From: Ochrobactrum sp. RH2CCR150
GTDB lineage: Bacteria; Pseudomonadota; Alphaproteobacteria; Rhizobiales; Rhizobiaceae
Direction of reading: 5' to 3'
Length of the DNA: 64,000 bases
Assembly (NCBI GenBank): GCA_014138095.1
Contig: JACGXE010000001.1
Location: 372,001-436,000 of the forward strand
Every line of letters begins with the position of its first letter. Position 1 is the first letter of the stretch. Under the pieces are notes generated by a model that worked only from the letters and a program-made list of their open reading frames with translations, was not told the DNA's origin and did no database searches. Below are positions 55,295 through 64,000 of the stretch, one piece after another. Position numbers and translations under genes: made by a program.

Positions 55295-56326
55295 ATGCGT
55301 TTCGCGCTTTTTTCTTCTGCATCCGCTTCCCTTGCACGCAAGGGTGTCCTGCTTTTGGGCTGCGCCGTGGCGCTGAGCGCTTGCAATACCACCAATGATG
55401 GCAAGCCGGTCAAAACGGCTCTGATTTCTCCAGCCGATACCGCACCGCAGACGAGTGCAGCGGGTGCCGCTGTCGGCGCTACTGCTGCGCCGCAGGCTGT
55501 TGCTGGTACACCTGCCGCCGCCGCTGGTGCTGCGACGGTTCCGGGCGCTACGCCTGCCGCTGATGCGGCTGTCGGCACGACTGCTACGGCCATGGCTGCC
55601 GGTCCGGCTGCAACCGGCGGTGCTGCCGCTATTGCCGCAGCCACCGCAACGGACGGCACTGCCGTTCCCGGTGTGCCCGCAGCGGATGCAGAAGCAGTTG
55701 CTTCTGCCGAACCTGCCCTGCCAGCTGTCGTTCCCATTCCGGGAGAACGTGGTGTTTCGCAGCCGATGATGGCCTATGCTGGCGCACGCGCTGCGGCTTC
55801 GCCTGCCTCGGTTGCCGCCAATATGGCTTTTGAGACGCCGGAGCATGCGCCGAAAGATATCGACGCGCTGATTGCCAAATATTCCGTCGCTTATGATGTG
55901 CCTGAGCGGCTGGTGCGCCGGGTCGTGCATCGCGAGAGCCGCTTCAATCCTGGTGCGCGCAATGGACCTTATTGGGGTCTGATGCAGATCAGCCATCCGA
56001 CGGCACGCGGCATGGGTTATAAAGGCGCGCCGAAGGGCTTGCTCGATGCCGAAACCAACCTGAAATATGCGGTTCGCTATCTGTCGGGCGCGTATAAGGT
56101 TGCGGGCGGCAATGAAAGCCAGGCCGTGCGTTACTATGCACGCGGCTATTATTACGACGCCAAGCGTCAGGGCATGCTGGAAGAAACCGGCATGGACGGC
56201 GGTTTCCGCAGTGGCCCGACGCGTGATGCCGCAGCTTCTATCGAGCCGGTTTCCCTGCCAAGCGGTTCTTCGGCCCCGTTGCCGGGTGTTGCGCCGATTC
56301 AGGCCTCTTACGCACCCGCACAATAA
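55295..56326 (+). CDS. Lytic transglycosylase lipoprotein with low-complexity linker
   Basis: 343 residues. Lipoprotein signal with LSAC lipobox (Cys near residue 29). Residues about 45-150 are an Ala/Thr/Val/Pro/Gly-rich low-complexity stretch, likely disordered and used to reach the peptidoglycan. The SLT domain (about 185-300) has VPERLVRRVVHRESRFNPGA with the catalytic Glu, then NGPYWGLMQISHPTARGMGY. It cleaves peptidoglycan glycan strands to 1,6-anhydro ends. C-terminal tail Pro/Ser-rich. Confidence 0.9.
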   Translation: MRFALFSSASASLARKGVLLLGCAVALSACNTTNDGKPVKTALISPADTAPQTSAAGAAVGATAAPQAVAGTPAAAAGAATVPGATPAADAAVGTTATAMAAGPAATGGAAAIAAATATDGTAVPGVPAADAEAVASAEPALPAVVPIPGERGVSQPMMAYAGARAAASPASVAANMAFETPEHAPKDIDALIAKYSVAYDVPERLVRRVVHRESRFNPGARNGPYWGLMQISHPTARGMGYKGAPKGLLDAETNLKYAVRYLSGAYKVAGGNESQAVRYYARGYYYDAKRQGMLEETGMDGGFRSGPTRDAAASIEPVSLPSGSSAPLPGVAPIQASYAPAQ

Positions 56327-56375
56327 GCTTCTCCCGGCGGCGTTTGGTCGCCGGTTTAATTCCCGATATCGACTG

Positions 56376-56419
56376 ACGCATCGGCCCAAAAATCGGAATC
56401 GATTTTTGGGCCGATGCGT
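56376..56419. terminator. 20-bp perfect palindrome after the lytic transglycosylase gene
   Basis: ACGCATCGGCCCAAAAATCG (56376-56395), loop GAAT, and its exact reverse complement (56400-56419), then TTTAAC. An exceptionally long perfect stem, 50 bp past the stop. Probable terminator or processed 3' end. Confidence 0.75.
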
Positions 56420-56487
56420 TTAACTGTCATCTTGACGCTGCAGAGCAATGGCAGTTTGCTGTCTGAAGATCGGACAGGGCGAAGACT

Positions 56488-57138
56488 ATGAAACTGCCAG
56501 ATACAATCAAATGGCACTACGACAGGGCGGAGCTCTGGGCGGATGGGGTCATCCATGTGCTCGGCGTGGCGCTGGCCTTTGCTGGTGCAATCGCCATGCT
56601 GATCTATTTCCTGCCGAACAGTCCTGCGGCGACATCGATTTCCTCCAGTGTCTATCTGGCATGCCTTCTGGGTGCGCTCGGCATTTCGGCGGTCTATAAT
56701 ATCTGGCCGGTCTCGCCGACCAAATGGTTCCTGCGCCGGTTCGATCACTCGGCCATTTATCTGCTGATTGCCGGAACCTACACGCCTTTCGCGATGCATA
56801 TGGGCGACCGCGCCGTGCCGCTTTTGCTCTTCGTATGGGGTGTGGCTTTTGTCGGCATCATGCTGAAGCTTTTTCTGCCCGGTCGTTTCGACCGGCTGTC
56901 GATCCTGCTTTATCTGGCGCTCGGATGGAGCGGCATGATGGTTTACGACACGATTGTGCAGTCGCTGCCGCCGACCGTGTTCTGGCTGATCGCAGCAGGC
57001 GGCATCGTTTACTCGCTGGGTGTGATCTTTCACGTCTGGCAGCGGTTGCGTTTCCAGAACGCTATCTGGCATGGCTTTGTCGTGGTCGGGGCGATGCTGC
57101 ATTATTGTGCTGTGTTCTTCGTCGGCGCGTGGAACTGA
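56488..57138 (+). CDS. Hemolysin III / PAQR family membrane protein
   Basis: 216 residues, seven hydrophobic helices. MKLPDTIKWHYDRAELWADG at the start, the conserved RRFDHSAIYLLIAGTYTPF with its His, and HGFVVVGAMLHYCAVFFVGAWN at the end form the usual His-based metal site of the YqfA/PAQR family. Despite its name it is not established as a toxin; lipid hydrolase activity is known in eukaryotic members. Confidence 0.92.
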   Translation: MKLPDTIKWHYDRAELWADGVIHVLGVALAFAGAIAMLIYFLPNSPAATSISSSVYLACLLGALGISAVYNIWPVSPTKWFLRRFDHSAIYLLIAGTYTPFAMHMGDRAVPLLLFVWGVAFVGIMLKLFLPGRFDRLSILLYLALGWSGMMVYDTIVQSLPPTVFWLIAAGGIVYSLGVIFHVWQRLRFQNAIWHGFVVVGAMLHYCAVFFVGAWN

Positions 57139-57159
57139 AGCCCGCTCTATTTCGGTTCT

Positions 57160-57255
57160 GACGGTCTGCAAACGGCGCAGTTCTGCGCTTCCGGTGCTCA
57201 TGTACCCTAAAGTACACTCCGCTCCGGTTCTCGAATTGCACCATTTTCGCCGTGT
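57160..57255. repeat. Internal fragment of the 143-bp palindromic element
   Basis: CTTCCGGTGCTCATGTACCC then TAAAGTACACTCCGCTCCGGTTCTCGA corresponds to the reverse complement of the middle of 50798-50940, more diverged and without clean ends. It lies between the convergent hemolysin-III and dnaE2 genes. Confidence 0.75.
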
Positions 57256-57296
57256 CATAACCAAAATAGCGAACGGGCTTCCGAGCGCGTAATTGT

Positions 57297-60200
57297 TCAA
57301 TGGAAGTCTCGCGACTTCGGCATGATCCGCACATTTCTGGGGTGATGTGCCATTTGTGACGGCGCGACGAGGCGTTGCGCTTCGCGCCCGCTCAGATCCA
57401 GCAAGGCACCGGAGCGGTCCTCGATCTTGGCCGCCACCACATGCACCACGCCTTCCGGGCTTCGCTGGACGCGACCTTCGATGCGGACCAGACGCGCGCC
57501 CATCACCTCGCGACGAAATGCTTTCATGATCTTCGGCCAGACGACGATATTGGCGATGCCAGTCTCGTCTTCGATGGTGAGAAACACAACGCCCTTCGCG
57601 CTGCCGGGGCGCTGCCGCACCGTCACGATACCTGCCACCTTCATGCGGCGGCTATCGGTGCCTTCCTGCACGGCGCGACAGGTGGAAACGCCTTCCGCTG
57701 CCAGCCCCTCGCGCAAATATTGCAGCGGATGCCCTTTCAGCGAAAGCCGGGTCGTCTCGTAATCGGCAATGACATGTTCGGCGGCGGCCATTTCGGGCAG
57801 CTTCGTGCGCGGTTCTTCCGCCAGTTCGCTTGTGGCCGCAGCCCGAAACAGCGGCAAGGTCTCATCATTGGGCAGGCGGCGCACAGCCCAGAGTGCTGCA
57901 CGACGGTCGATATCGAGCGAGCCGAAAGCATCCGCATCGGCGAGCGCGGTGAAAGCGCGCCGGTCGAGGCGCAGGCGGCGATGCATATCCTCAATGGTGC
58001 GATAAGGCTCATGCCGGTCGGCAAGCAGCAGCTTTGTGTCATCCTTGGAAAAGCCGTCGATCTGGCGGAAGCCAAGCCGTACAGCTGGATATGGTCCGGT
58101 AATGTCTTCCAGCAGATTATCCCACTGGCTGAAATTCACATCGACCGGCAGAACCGTCACGCCATGCTCACGCGCATCGCGCACGATCTGCGCTGGCGCA
58201 TAAAAACCCATCGGCTGCGAGTTGAGCAGCGCGGCGGCAAAGACTTCCGGGTGGTGATGTTTGATCCATGCGGAAATATAGACCAGATGCGCAAAGCTTG
58301 CCGCATGGCTTTCCGGGAAACCATATTCACCGAAACCCTTGATCTGGTTGAAGCAATTCTCGGCGAAGGTCCGGTCATAGCCGCGTTTCACCATGCCGTC
58401 GATCATCTTTTCCTGCATGGTGTGGATGGTGCCCATCTTGCGGAAAGTCGCCATGGCGCGGCGCAGCTGGTTGGCTTCGTCGGGCGTGAACTTTGCCGCC
58501 TCGATGGCAATACGCATCGCCTGTTCCTGAAACAGCGGCACGCCTTTGGTCTTGTCCAATATCTGTTGCAGCTCGTCCGGCGGGCCATGCTCGGGGGCGG
58601 GCGACGGCAGGGTGCAAGGCTCCTCATTGTTTCGCCGTCTCAGATAAGGATGCACCATATCGCCCTGAATAGGACCGGGGCGCACAATGGCGACCTGGAT
58701 GACCAGATCGTAGAACTTCTTCGGTTTCAGACGCGGCAGCATGTTCATCTGCGCGCGGCTTTCCACCTGAAACACGCCGAGCGAATCCCCCTTGCAGAGC
58801 ATGTCATAGACGGCTTCATCTTTGCGCGGCAGATTGGCGAGGGTCATTTTTTGCCCGCCATAAAGCTGCGGCTTGTGCTGGTGAATGAGGTCGAAAGCCT
58901 TGCGAATGCAGGTCAGCATGCCGAGCGACAGCACATCCACTTTCATCAGCCCCACTTCATCAATGTCATCCTTGTCCCATTCGATGAAGTAGCGGTCTTC
59001 CATGGCCGCCGGGCCGATGGGCACAGTCTCGTCCAGACGGTCGCGTGTGAGCACAAAGCCCCCCACATGCTGCGACAGGTGGCGCGGAAAGCTGATCAGC
59101 TCTATGGCCAGTTCCACAGCGCGCCGGATGACTGGATTTTCCGGATCGAGGCCCGCCTGACGAATATGTTCTTTGTCGATGCCGCCGCCGGATATGCCCC
59201 AGACCGTATTGGCAAGCGCCGCCGTCACATCTTCGGTCAGTCCCAGCGCCTTGCCGACATCACGGATCGCACTGCGGGAACGATAGCTGATGACGGTCGC
59301 GACAATTGCCGCGCGATCGGTGGTGTAACGATTATAGACATATTGCATCACCTCCTCGCGCCGCTCATGCTCGAAATCGACGTCGATATCCGGCGGTTCC
59401 TGGCGCTCGGCGGAGATGAAACGCTCGAACAGCAGGTCCACTTCGGTCGGGTCCACACCGGTCACGCCAAGGCAAAAGCAGACGACGGAGTTGGCCGCCG
59501 AACCGCGCCCCTGACACAAGATGCCTTTGGATATAGCAAACTGAACAATGTCATGGACGGTCAGGAAATAGGCCGCATATTGCAGCTTTTCGATCAGCGC
59601 CAGTTCCTTGACGATCAGCCCCTTTACCTTTTCCGGAATAGTATCCGCGCCGTAATGTCGGGCAGCACCTTCCCAGGCCAGATCATGCAGGTGCTGTTGC
59701 GGCGTCTTTCCCGGCGGCACGGGCTCGTCGGGATAATCATATTTCAACTCATCGAGCTGGAAGGTGATGGGCGCGGTGAAATCGGCGGTCGCGGCAATCG
59801 CCTGCGAATAGGCGCGGAAAAGCCGGACCATTTCCCGCGCTGGCTTCAGATGACGCTCGGCGTTTTTTTTCAGCAGCCGCCCGGCGGCAAAAACCGTGCT
59901 GTGATGGCGGGTCGCCGTCAGCACATCCTGAAGCGCACGGCGGTCGGGGTGGTGATAGAGCACATCATTGGTGGCGAGAAGCGGCACGCCCGCGTCTGCT
60001 GCAAAACGGGCGATGCGCTCGGCCCGGCGTCCATCATGTCCCTGATGCGGCATGGCCAGCGCCAGCCAGACGCAGCCTTGTGCCGCCGTGGCAATTTCCG
60101 ACAGGCGCGCCGGAAAGTCAGGATCGTTGTCTTCCGGGGGCATGACGGCGATCTGAAACTGTCGGGCGCGAAACAACAGGTCGGCCCAGAGCAGATGGCA

Positions 60201-60560
60201 TTCGCCCTTGATGGCAGCGCGCCTTTTGCCCTCGGTCAGGAGGCGGCACAATTGGCCATAAGCAGGCCGGTCGCGCGGATAGACGACCATATCCGGCGTG
60301 CCGTCGATGAAGGACAGGCGGCAGCCGATGAACAGCCGGAAGGTGCTTTTGTCGCGAAAATCCTTCCAGGCGGCATGCGCCCGCACCACCCCGGCCAGCG
60401 TGTTGCGATCGGCAATGCCGATGCCGGTCAGGCCAAGTTCATGGGCGCGTAACACCAGTTCCTGCGGATGCGATGCGCCGCACAGGAAGGAGAAATTGCT
60501 GGCGACAGCCATTTCATAATAAGCGGGGTTTTTGCCGATATGGGTCATAGCGCGGGTCAT
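57297..60560 (-). CDS. dnaE2: Error-prone DNA polymerase DnaE2 (ImuC)
   Basis: 1087-residue C-family polymerase for SOS mutagenesis. N-terminal PHP domain (YYEMAVASNFSFLCGASHPQ), polymerase core with GRGSAANSVVCFCLGVTGVDP and DIDVDFEHERREEVMQYVY carrying the catalytic aspartates, and a helix-hairpin-helix/OB-fold C-terminus. The start ATG overlaps the imuB stop (TGATG), so translation is coupled. Works with ImuA and ImuB under LexA control. Confidence 0.96.
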   Translation of the reverse strand: MTRAMTHIGKNPAYYEMAVASNFSFLCGASHPQELVLRAHELGLTGIGIADRNTLAGVVRAHAAWKDFRDKSTFRLFIGCRLSFIDGTPDMVVYPRDRPAYGQLCRLLTEGKRRAAIKGECHLLWADLLFRARQFQIAVMPPEDNDPDFPARLSEIATAAQGCVWLALAMPHQGHDGRRAERIARFAADAGVPLLATNDVLYHHPDRRALQDVLTATRHHSTVFAAGRLLKKNAERHLKPAREMVRLFRAYSQAIAATADFTAPITFQLDELKYDYPDEPVPPGKTPQQHLHDLAWEGAARHYGADTIPEKVKGLIVKELALIEKLQYAAYFLTVHDIVQFAISKGILCQGRGSAANSVVCFCLGVTGVDPTEVDLLFERFISAERQEPPDIDVDFEHERREEVMQYVYNRYTTDRAAIVATVISYRSRSAIRDVGKALGLTEDVTAALANTVWGISGGGIDKEHIRQAGLDPENPVIRRAVELAIELISFPRHLSQHVGGFVLTRDRLDETVPIGPAAMEDRYFIEWDKDDIDEVGLMKVDVLSLGMLTCIRKAFDLIHQHKPQLYGGQKMTLANLPRKDEAVYDMLCKGDSLGVFQVESRAQMNMLPRLKPKKFYDLVIQVAIVRPGPIQGDMVHPYLRRRNNEEPCTLPSPAPEHGPPDELQQILDKTKGVPLFQEQAMRIAIEAAKFTPDEANQLRRAMATFRKMGTIHTMQEKMIDGMVKRGYDRTFAENCFNQIKGFGEYGFPESHAASFAHLVYISAWIKHHHPEVFAAALLNSQPMGFYAPAQIVRDAREHGVTVLPVDVNFSQWDNLLEDITGPYPAVRLGFRQIDGFSKDDTKLLLADRHEPYRTIEDMHRRLRLDRRAFTALADADAFGSLDIDRRAALWAVRRLPNDETLPLFRAAATSELAEEPRTKLPEMAAAEHVIADYETTRLSLKGHPLQYLREGLAAEGVSTCRAVQEGTDSRRMKVAGIVTVRQRPGSAKGVVFLTIEDETGIANIVVWPKIMKAFRREVMGARLVRIEGRVQRSPEGVVHVVAAKIEDRSGALLDLSGREAQRLVAPSQMAHHPRNVRIMPKSRDFH

Positions 60561-62131
60561 CAGGCAAACAACCCATGCAGAAACCAGCGTGGATGATTGG
60601 CGCCGTCATAAAGCCCTTCGCGGAAAATCCAGAAACGCTGGCCGTTCTCATCTTCCACCCGGTAATAATCGCGCAACTCCGGTACGTCATGGCCGATGGA
60701 AAGCCACCATTCCGGCTCGATCCGCTCCGGTCCTTCGGCAAGGCGAATATGATGGCGAACCCGCCGCCACAAGAAGAACGAGGGCGGGCTGTCAGGCACT
60801 TCCGCCACGCTTTCGATGGGCTGCGGCGGACGAAACAGTTTTATGGGACGCGCTGGCGGATCGCCGGCCAGAACCGGTCCGCTTTCATATTCGGTCTCGT
60901 TTGCGTGGCTGCCATGTAGGGCAGGGCGCAGGCCAAAAGCGCGCTCCGGCATATGCGTATCGCGCGCGAAGGGCACCAGCACGCGTTCCGGCCCCAGACG
61001 CGCCGAAAGCCGGTCGATCAGCTGGCTGAAACCGGCATCGTCTTCCTCATGCTGGTCCAGCCCGGTCTGGCGTTGTGCGACAGCGGCGCTGCGCAAGGCG
61101 GCAAGCCTGATCATGTCGAAACCGAATCCGGCATCTAGCGGATCGGTGAGAGCGTTGAGCCTTTCACGCGCAAGGCGCAGAAAAACCCTGTCGTCGCGCA
61201 GAGGCTGGCCGGTTTCGATATGGATATGGCGTATTGCGCCATCGACCCGGAAGAATGACGCTTCGATCAGAAGCGCACCTTTGCCTTCCGTTTCAAGCCG
61301 GGCGAACAGCTCCAGCGCCAGTTCCTGCAAGATGCGCTCCACCAGTTCCATGGCGGTCAGAGGCTCGGACAGGCGGCGTTCAGTCGTTGCAAGCGGCACC
61401 ATGCGCAGCGGCGAGATCGGCGCGCGCTCTTGTCGTGTCAGGCGACCGAGACGGGTGGCTAGATCTGGGCCGAAGCGGGCGGTGAGTGCGGCACGCGGCA
61501 GCGCCATCACATCGCCGATCCGTTTCAGGCCTGCACGCTTGAGGCCGGTCTCGGCTGTATTGGCCAGTTCGAGTGCGGAAAGCGGCAGGCGCGGCAAAAC
61601 GGCGTCGGCCTGCGCCTTGTCGAAGACGCCGCCTCTCGTGCCACGGGCGAGAAGCCGCGCAGCAAAGCTGTTATCGGCAATCGCCGCCTGTATGTGCAGA
61701 CCGGCGCGCTCTATGCGCCGGATCACATCGGCATGCATGGCGGCCAATCCGCCGAACAGATGCGCGCAACCGGTAATGTCCAGCATCAGCCCGTGCGGCG
61801 GATCGAAGGCGACAAGCGGCGTATAGCGTTCGCACCAATGGGCCATGCTGTTGAGCAGGGCGGCATCGCTCTCCGGCTCGGCATTGGCCACATCAAGTCT
61901 TTCCACGCGCGCTCGCGCATCGGTCAGCGCCATGCCGGGATAAAGCCCGAGCTTGGCGGCCTTGACGTCGATGGCCGTCAGCCGCAGGGCATTGGCGGTG
62001 CGCTCGGTAATGACAAGCGGCAGTGCGTCGGGTGCTTGCCCGGAAGGTGCATCAGATCGCCCGGCGCGGTGCAGCCTGTCCGTTGGCAGGAACGGAAACC
62101 ACAGCGCCATGAACGTCATGGAGGACGCCAT
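60560..62131 (-). CDS. imuB: ImuB, inactive Y-family polymerase subunit of the mutasome
   Basis: About 523 residues from Met 62131 (MASSMTFMALWFPFLPTDRL); starts at 62119 and 62110 are also open and no site clearly decides. The Y-family fold is seen in GLYPGMALTDARARVERLDV and DITGCAHLFGGLAAMHADVI, while the catalytic acidic residues of true polymerases are not evident, as expected for ImuB. Its start lies about 80 bp inside the imuA gene. It bridges ImuA, DnaE2 and the sliding clamp. Confidence 0.92.
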   Translation of the reverse strand: MASSMTFMALWFPFLPTDRLHRAGRSDAPSGQAPDALPLVITERTANALRLTAIDVKAAKLGLYPGMALTDARARVERLDVANAEPESDAALLNSMAHWCERYTPLVAFDPPHGLMLDITGCAHLFGGLAAMHADVIRRIERAGLHIQAAIADNSFAARLLARGTRGGVFDKAQADAVLPRLPLSALELANTAETGLKRAGLKRIGDVMALPRAALTARFGPDLATRLGRLTRQERAPISPLRMVPLATTERRLSEPLTAMELVERILQELALELFARLETEGKGALLIEASFFRVDGAIRHIHIETGQPLRDDRVFLRLARERLNALTDPLDAGFGFDMIRLAALRSAAVAQRQTGLDQHEEDDAGFSQLIDRLSARLGPERVLVPFARDTHMPERAFGLRPALHGSHANETEYESGPVLAGDPPARPIKLFRPPQPIESVAEVPDSPPSFFLWRRVRHHIRLAEGPERIEPEWWLSIGHDVPELRDYYRVEDENGQRFWIFREGLYDGANHPRWFLHGLFA

Positions 62132-62969
62132 GGATACCGGCGCTGCCGCTTCCTTCCCGTTCTCTGATGCCGAATTCAAGGGTTTCATTGTTCCATTCCA
62201 TGATCCACTGGCCGCATGTGCCATGACGGTTACGCTCCAGAACGGCCAGGAAAGCCGGTTTTCCGGGCGCATTGGCTCCGCTGGAGCGCGAAGGTGCAGG
62301 GGCCACACGCCATCGGCTGACGGCAGCGCTTTGCACGCCGGTGCGATGACTTCGAAGCAGGATGACCGGCAGTTGCGCTGTCTCCGCTGCCAGCAGCAGA
62401 CGGCGCGAGGCCGTCAGGTCGAGGCATTTCGGCTGGCCGGTCATCGAGGCAACGATGCCGGAAACGAGATGCGAAGCCTTGCCGCCGGTTCCTGCTTCCA
62501 GCACATCATTGGCCGCCTTCAGTACATCCTGCGCATTCGGACAGCGCACGATCAGCAGCCGGTGCGGATCGATGCCGAAAGCATGCAATCCCGGCGGGTA
62601 GAGCCCCCCATATTCGCTTGTCGCCGTTTCCTCCTCGATCCAGATGATCGGTCGCTGCTTTTGTGTAGCTCGCAATGCCATGGCGAGCGCAAAGCCCGTT
62701 GCCGCCATATGTGCACCGGGATTTTCAGCGAAAACCTCATGCAAGGCATCGCCAGCAAGTCCATGCGGAAAGGCTGCGTCCGCCGCCGCGTGGCCCAGTG
62801 CGAAGCTGTTTGTGCTCCCGAAACCGGCACTTGTATCGCCAGCAAAGTTTCCTTGCGGATCGTTGCCTTCAATGGCGGTAACCATGCGCCGCAACGTCGC
62901 GATGTCGATGCCGCTCACGTCGAAATTCCCGTAATCTGTCTGTGTTTGATTGCGCGGTTCCGGAGGCAA
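62052..62969 (-). CDS. imuA: ImuA, RecA-like mutasome protein
   Basis: 305 residues if the TTG at 62969 is used; GTG at 62918 is another possible start and would begin with SGIDIATLRRMVTAIEG, typical of the family. Contains GLAGDALHEVFAENPGAHMA and IIWIEEE, then LLAAETAQLPVILLRSHRTG, a RecA/SulA-like layout without a clear Walker A. First gene of imuA-imuB-dnaE2, and 33-50 bp downstream of a LexA box. Confidence 0.9.
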   Translation of the reverse strand: MPPEPRNQTQTDYGNFDVSGIDIATLRRMVTAIEGNDPQGNFAGDTSAGFGSTNSFALGHAAADAAFPHGLAGDALHEVFAENPGAHMAATGFALAMALRATQKQRPIIWIEEETATSEYGGLYPPGLHAFGIDPHRLLIVRCPNAQDVLKAANDVLEAGTGGKASHLVSGIVASMTGQPKCLDLTASRRLLLAAETAQLPVILLRSHRTGVQSAAVSRWRVAPAPSRSSGANAPGKPAFLAVLERNRHGTCGQWIMEWNNETLEFGIREREGSGSAGIHGVLHDVHGAVVSVPANGQAAPRRAI

Positions 62970-63001
62970 GCCTGCCTGCCGGTTTTACCGAAGTCGCTTT
63001 C

Positions 63002-63016
63002 GTTCTCTATTTGTTC
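63002..63016. promoter_or_regulatory. LexA (SOS) box of the imu operon
   Basis: GTTC-TCTATTT-GTTC, an exact match to the alphaproteobacterial LexA consensus GTTC-N7-GTTC, located 33 bp upstream of the imuA start. Confidence 0.93.
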
Positions 63017-63112
63017 TAGTATTGAATCGACTCTGAAAAGAGTCAAGCAGGGAAACGTTCGATCCCTGTGGGCACGTCGGATTCTTCATAGAAAAGAAAA
63101 TTCAGGACAAAG

Positions 63113-63142
63113 AAAAACGCCCTCCAATGAGGGAGGGCGTTT
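63113..63142 (-). terminator. Intrinsic terminator of argG
   Basis: AAACGCCCTCC, loop AATGAG, GGAGGGCGTTT. On the minus strand the stem is followed by TTTTTC, 24 bp past the argG stop. Confidence 0.92.
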
Positions 63143-63165
63143 CATATTCTCAATAGTGGGTCTGC

Positions 63166-64000
63166 TTATTTGCGGTCGCGTGCAGCCAGCGTGCGCAGGC
63201 GCAGTGCGTTGAGCTTGATGAAGCCCGCTGCATCCTTCTGGTCGTAAGCGCCCTGATCGTCTTCGAAGGTGACGAGCTTGTCGGAATAAAGCGACTTGTC
63301 CGATTCGCGGCCGATCACCATCACATTGCCCTTGTAGAGCTTGAGAGTGACTTCGCCTTCGACGTTTTTCTGGCTGAGATCGATTGCGGCCTGAAGCATT
63401 TCGCGTTCCGGCGAGAACCAGAAGCCGTAATAGATCAGCTCCGCATAGCGAGGCATCAGCTCATCCTTGAGATGAGCAGCACCTCGGTCGAGCGTGATCG
63501 ATTCGATGGCGCGGTGAGCTGCCAGCAGGATCGTGCCGCCCGGCGTTTCGTAGACGCCACGCGACTTCATGCCGACGAAGCGGTTTTCCACGAGGTCGAG
63601 ACGACCGATGCCGTTGTCACGGCCATATTCATTGAGCTTGGCAAGAAGCGTAGCAGGCGAAAGACGCTCGCCATTGATCGAAACGGCGTCGCCCTTTTCA
63701 AAGCCGATCTTGATGATCGTTGCCTTGTCGGGTGCTGCTTCCGGCGAAATGGTGCGCATATGCACATATTCTGGAGCTTCCAGTGCCGGATCTTCCAGAA
63801 CCTTGCCCTCGGACGAGGAGTGCAGCAGGTTGGCGTCGACGGAGAACGGCGCTTCGCCCTTCTTGTCCTTCGCAACCGGAATCTGGTGCTGTTCGGCGAA
63901 TTCGAGCAGATGCGTGCGGCTCTTGAACGACCAGTCGCGCCATGGAGCGATGATCTTTATGTCCGGGTTCAGCGCATAAGCGGAAAGCTCGAAGCGAACC
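63166..64000 (-). CDS. argG: Argininosuccinate synthase, N-terminal part outside window
   Basis: The C-terminal ~277 residues of ArgG, which joins citrulline and aspartate in arginine synthesis. The frame stays open to the window edge. Seen are [37 protein letters not shown], the [20 protein letters not shown] segment and [20 protein letters not shown]. Family length is about 405 residues, so roughly 130 are missing. The gene stands alone with its own terminator. Confidence 0.97.
   Translation of the reverse strand, partial: VRFELSAYALNPDIKIIAPWRDWSFKSRTHLLEFAEQHQIPVAKDKKGEAPFSVDANLLHSSSEGKVLEDPALEAPEYVHMRTISPEAAPDKATIIKIGFEKGDAVSINGERLSPATLLAKLNEYGRDNGIGRLDLVENRFVGMKSRGVYETPGGTILLAAHRAIESITLDRGAAHLKDELMPRYAELIYYGFWFSPEREMLQAAIDLSQKNVEGEVTLKLYKGNVMVIGRESDKSLYSDKLVTFEDDQGAYDQKDAAGFIKLNALRLRTLAARDRK

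Noticed and set aside
57375-60452. 1025-codon open frame opposite dnaE2
   Set aside because: Antisense shadow produced by high wobble-position GC; composition is Arg/His/Gln-rich as expected for such shadows.

Overview
The window is a piece of an alphaproteobacterial chromosome, most likely a Brucella/Ochrobactrum-type member of the Brucellaceae. The support is the rpsA-cmk-aroA-FYDLN-acid-protein-tRNA-Ala block, two Omp25/Omp31-family porin-like genes, an frcR/frcBCAK fructose uptake locus of the rhizobial kind, an imuA-imuB-dnaE2 cassette behind a GTTC-N7-GTTC LexA box, and octanucleotide tandem repeats of the type used for Brucella strain typing (AGGGCAGT). Protein genes are GC-rich and tightly packed. 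The two clear compositional exceptions are the AT-rich spacers around the omp genes (1.6-3.1 kb) and a lanthipeptide locus (45.0-48.0 kb).

Layout: 0-3 kb holds the 3' part of a YeiH-type transporter and two tandem Omp31-like genes that look like a segmental duplication. 3-8.3 kb is housekeeping (rpsA, cmk, aroA, FYDLN acid protein, tRNA-Ala-GGC). 8.4-9.5 kb is an acyltransferase-3. 9.6-18.3 kb is a complete leucine/isovalerate catabolic block (acetoacetyl-CoA synthetase, isovaleryl-CoA dehydrogenase, both methylcrotonyl-CoA carboxylase subunits, HMG-CoA lyase, methylglutaconyl-CoA hydratase), followed by a branched-chain amino-acid binding protein. 19.8-22.5 kb has a membrane-anchored phosphatase, small proteins and a molybdopterin-binding protein that stops at a domain boundary. 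23-27.2 kb is cyoABCD (bo3-type quinol oxidase). 27.6-34.3 kb is tamA-tamB. 34.5-38 kb has an L,D-transpeptidase and a leftward set of probably copper-related periplasmic proteins. 38.2-41 kb is a GMC dehydrogenase with a Tat-exported small subunit and a glyoxalase. 41.2-44.6 kb is a ribbon-helix-helix protein, mrp and pgm, with mrp flanked on both sides by octamer arrays. 45-47.9 kb is a LanM-type lanthipeptide synthetase with a 41-codon precursor gene. 48.1-53.6 kb is frcR / frcBCAK. 53.7-57.1 kb holds a fumarylacetoacetase-family protein, small proteins, a lytic transglycosylase lipoprotein and a hemolysin-III protein. 57.3-63 kb is the imuA-imuB-dnaE2 mutasome. The window ends inside argG.

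The most interesting item is the minimal class II lanthipeptide locus. A cysteine-rich 41-residue precursor with a strong ribosome-binding site is followed, after a 12-bp perfect stem-loop, by a full-length LanM with the Cys/Cys-His zinc ligands of the cyclase domain and the kinase-like residues of the dehydratase domain. No transporter, protease or immunity gene is present nearby, and the locus sits between frcR and pgm. Other items worth attention are the tandem omp/yeiH-tail duplication, the octamer arrays around mrp, a 143-bp palindromic intergenic element inside the frc operon with partial copies elsewhere, and a candidate FrcR operator.

All calls come from reading the sequence and the conceptual translations by eye. 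No database search, structure prediction or alignment was run.
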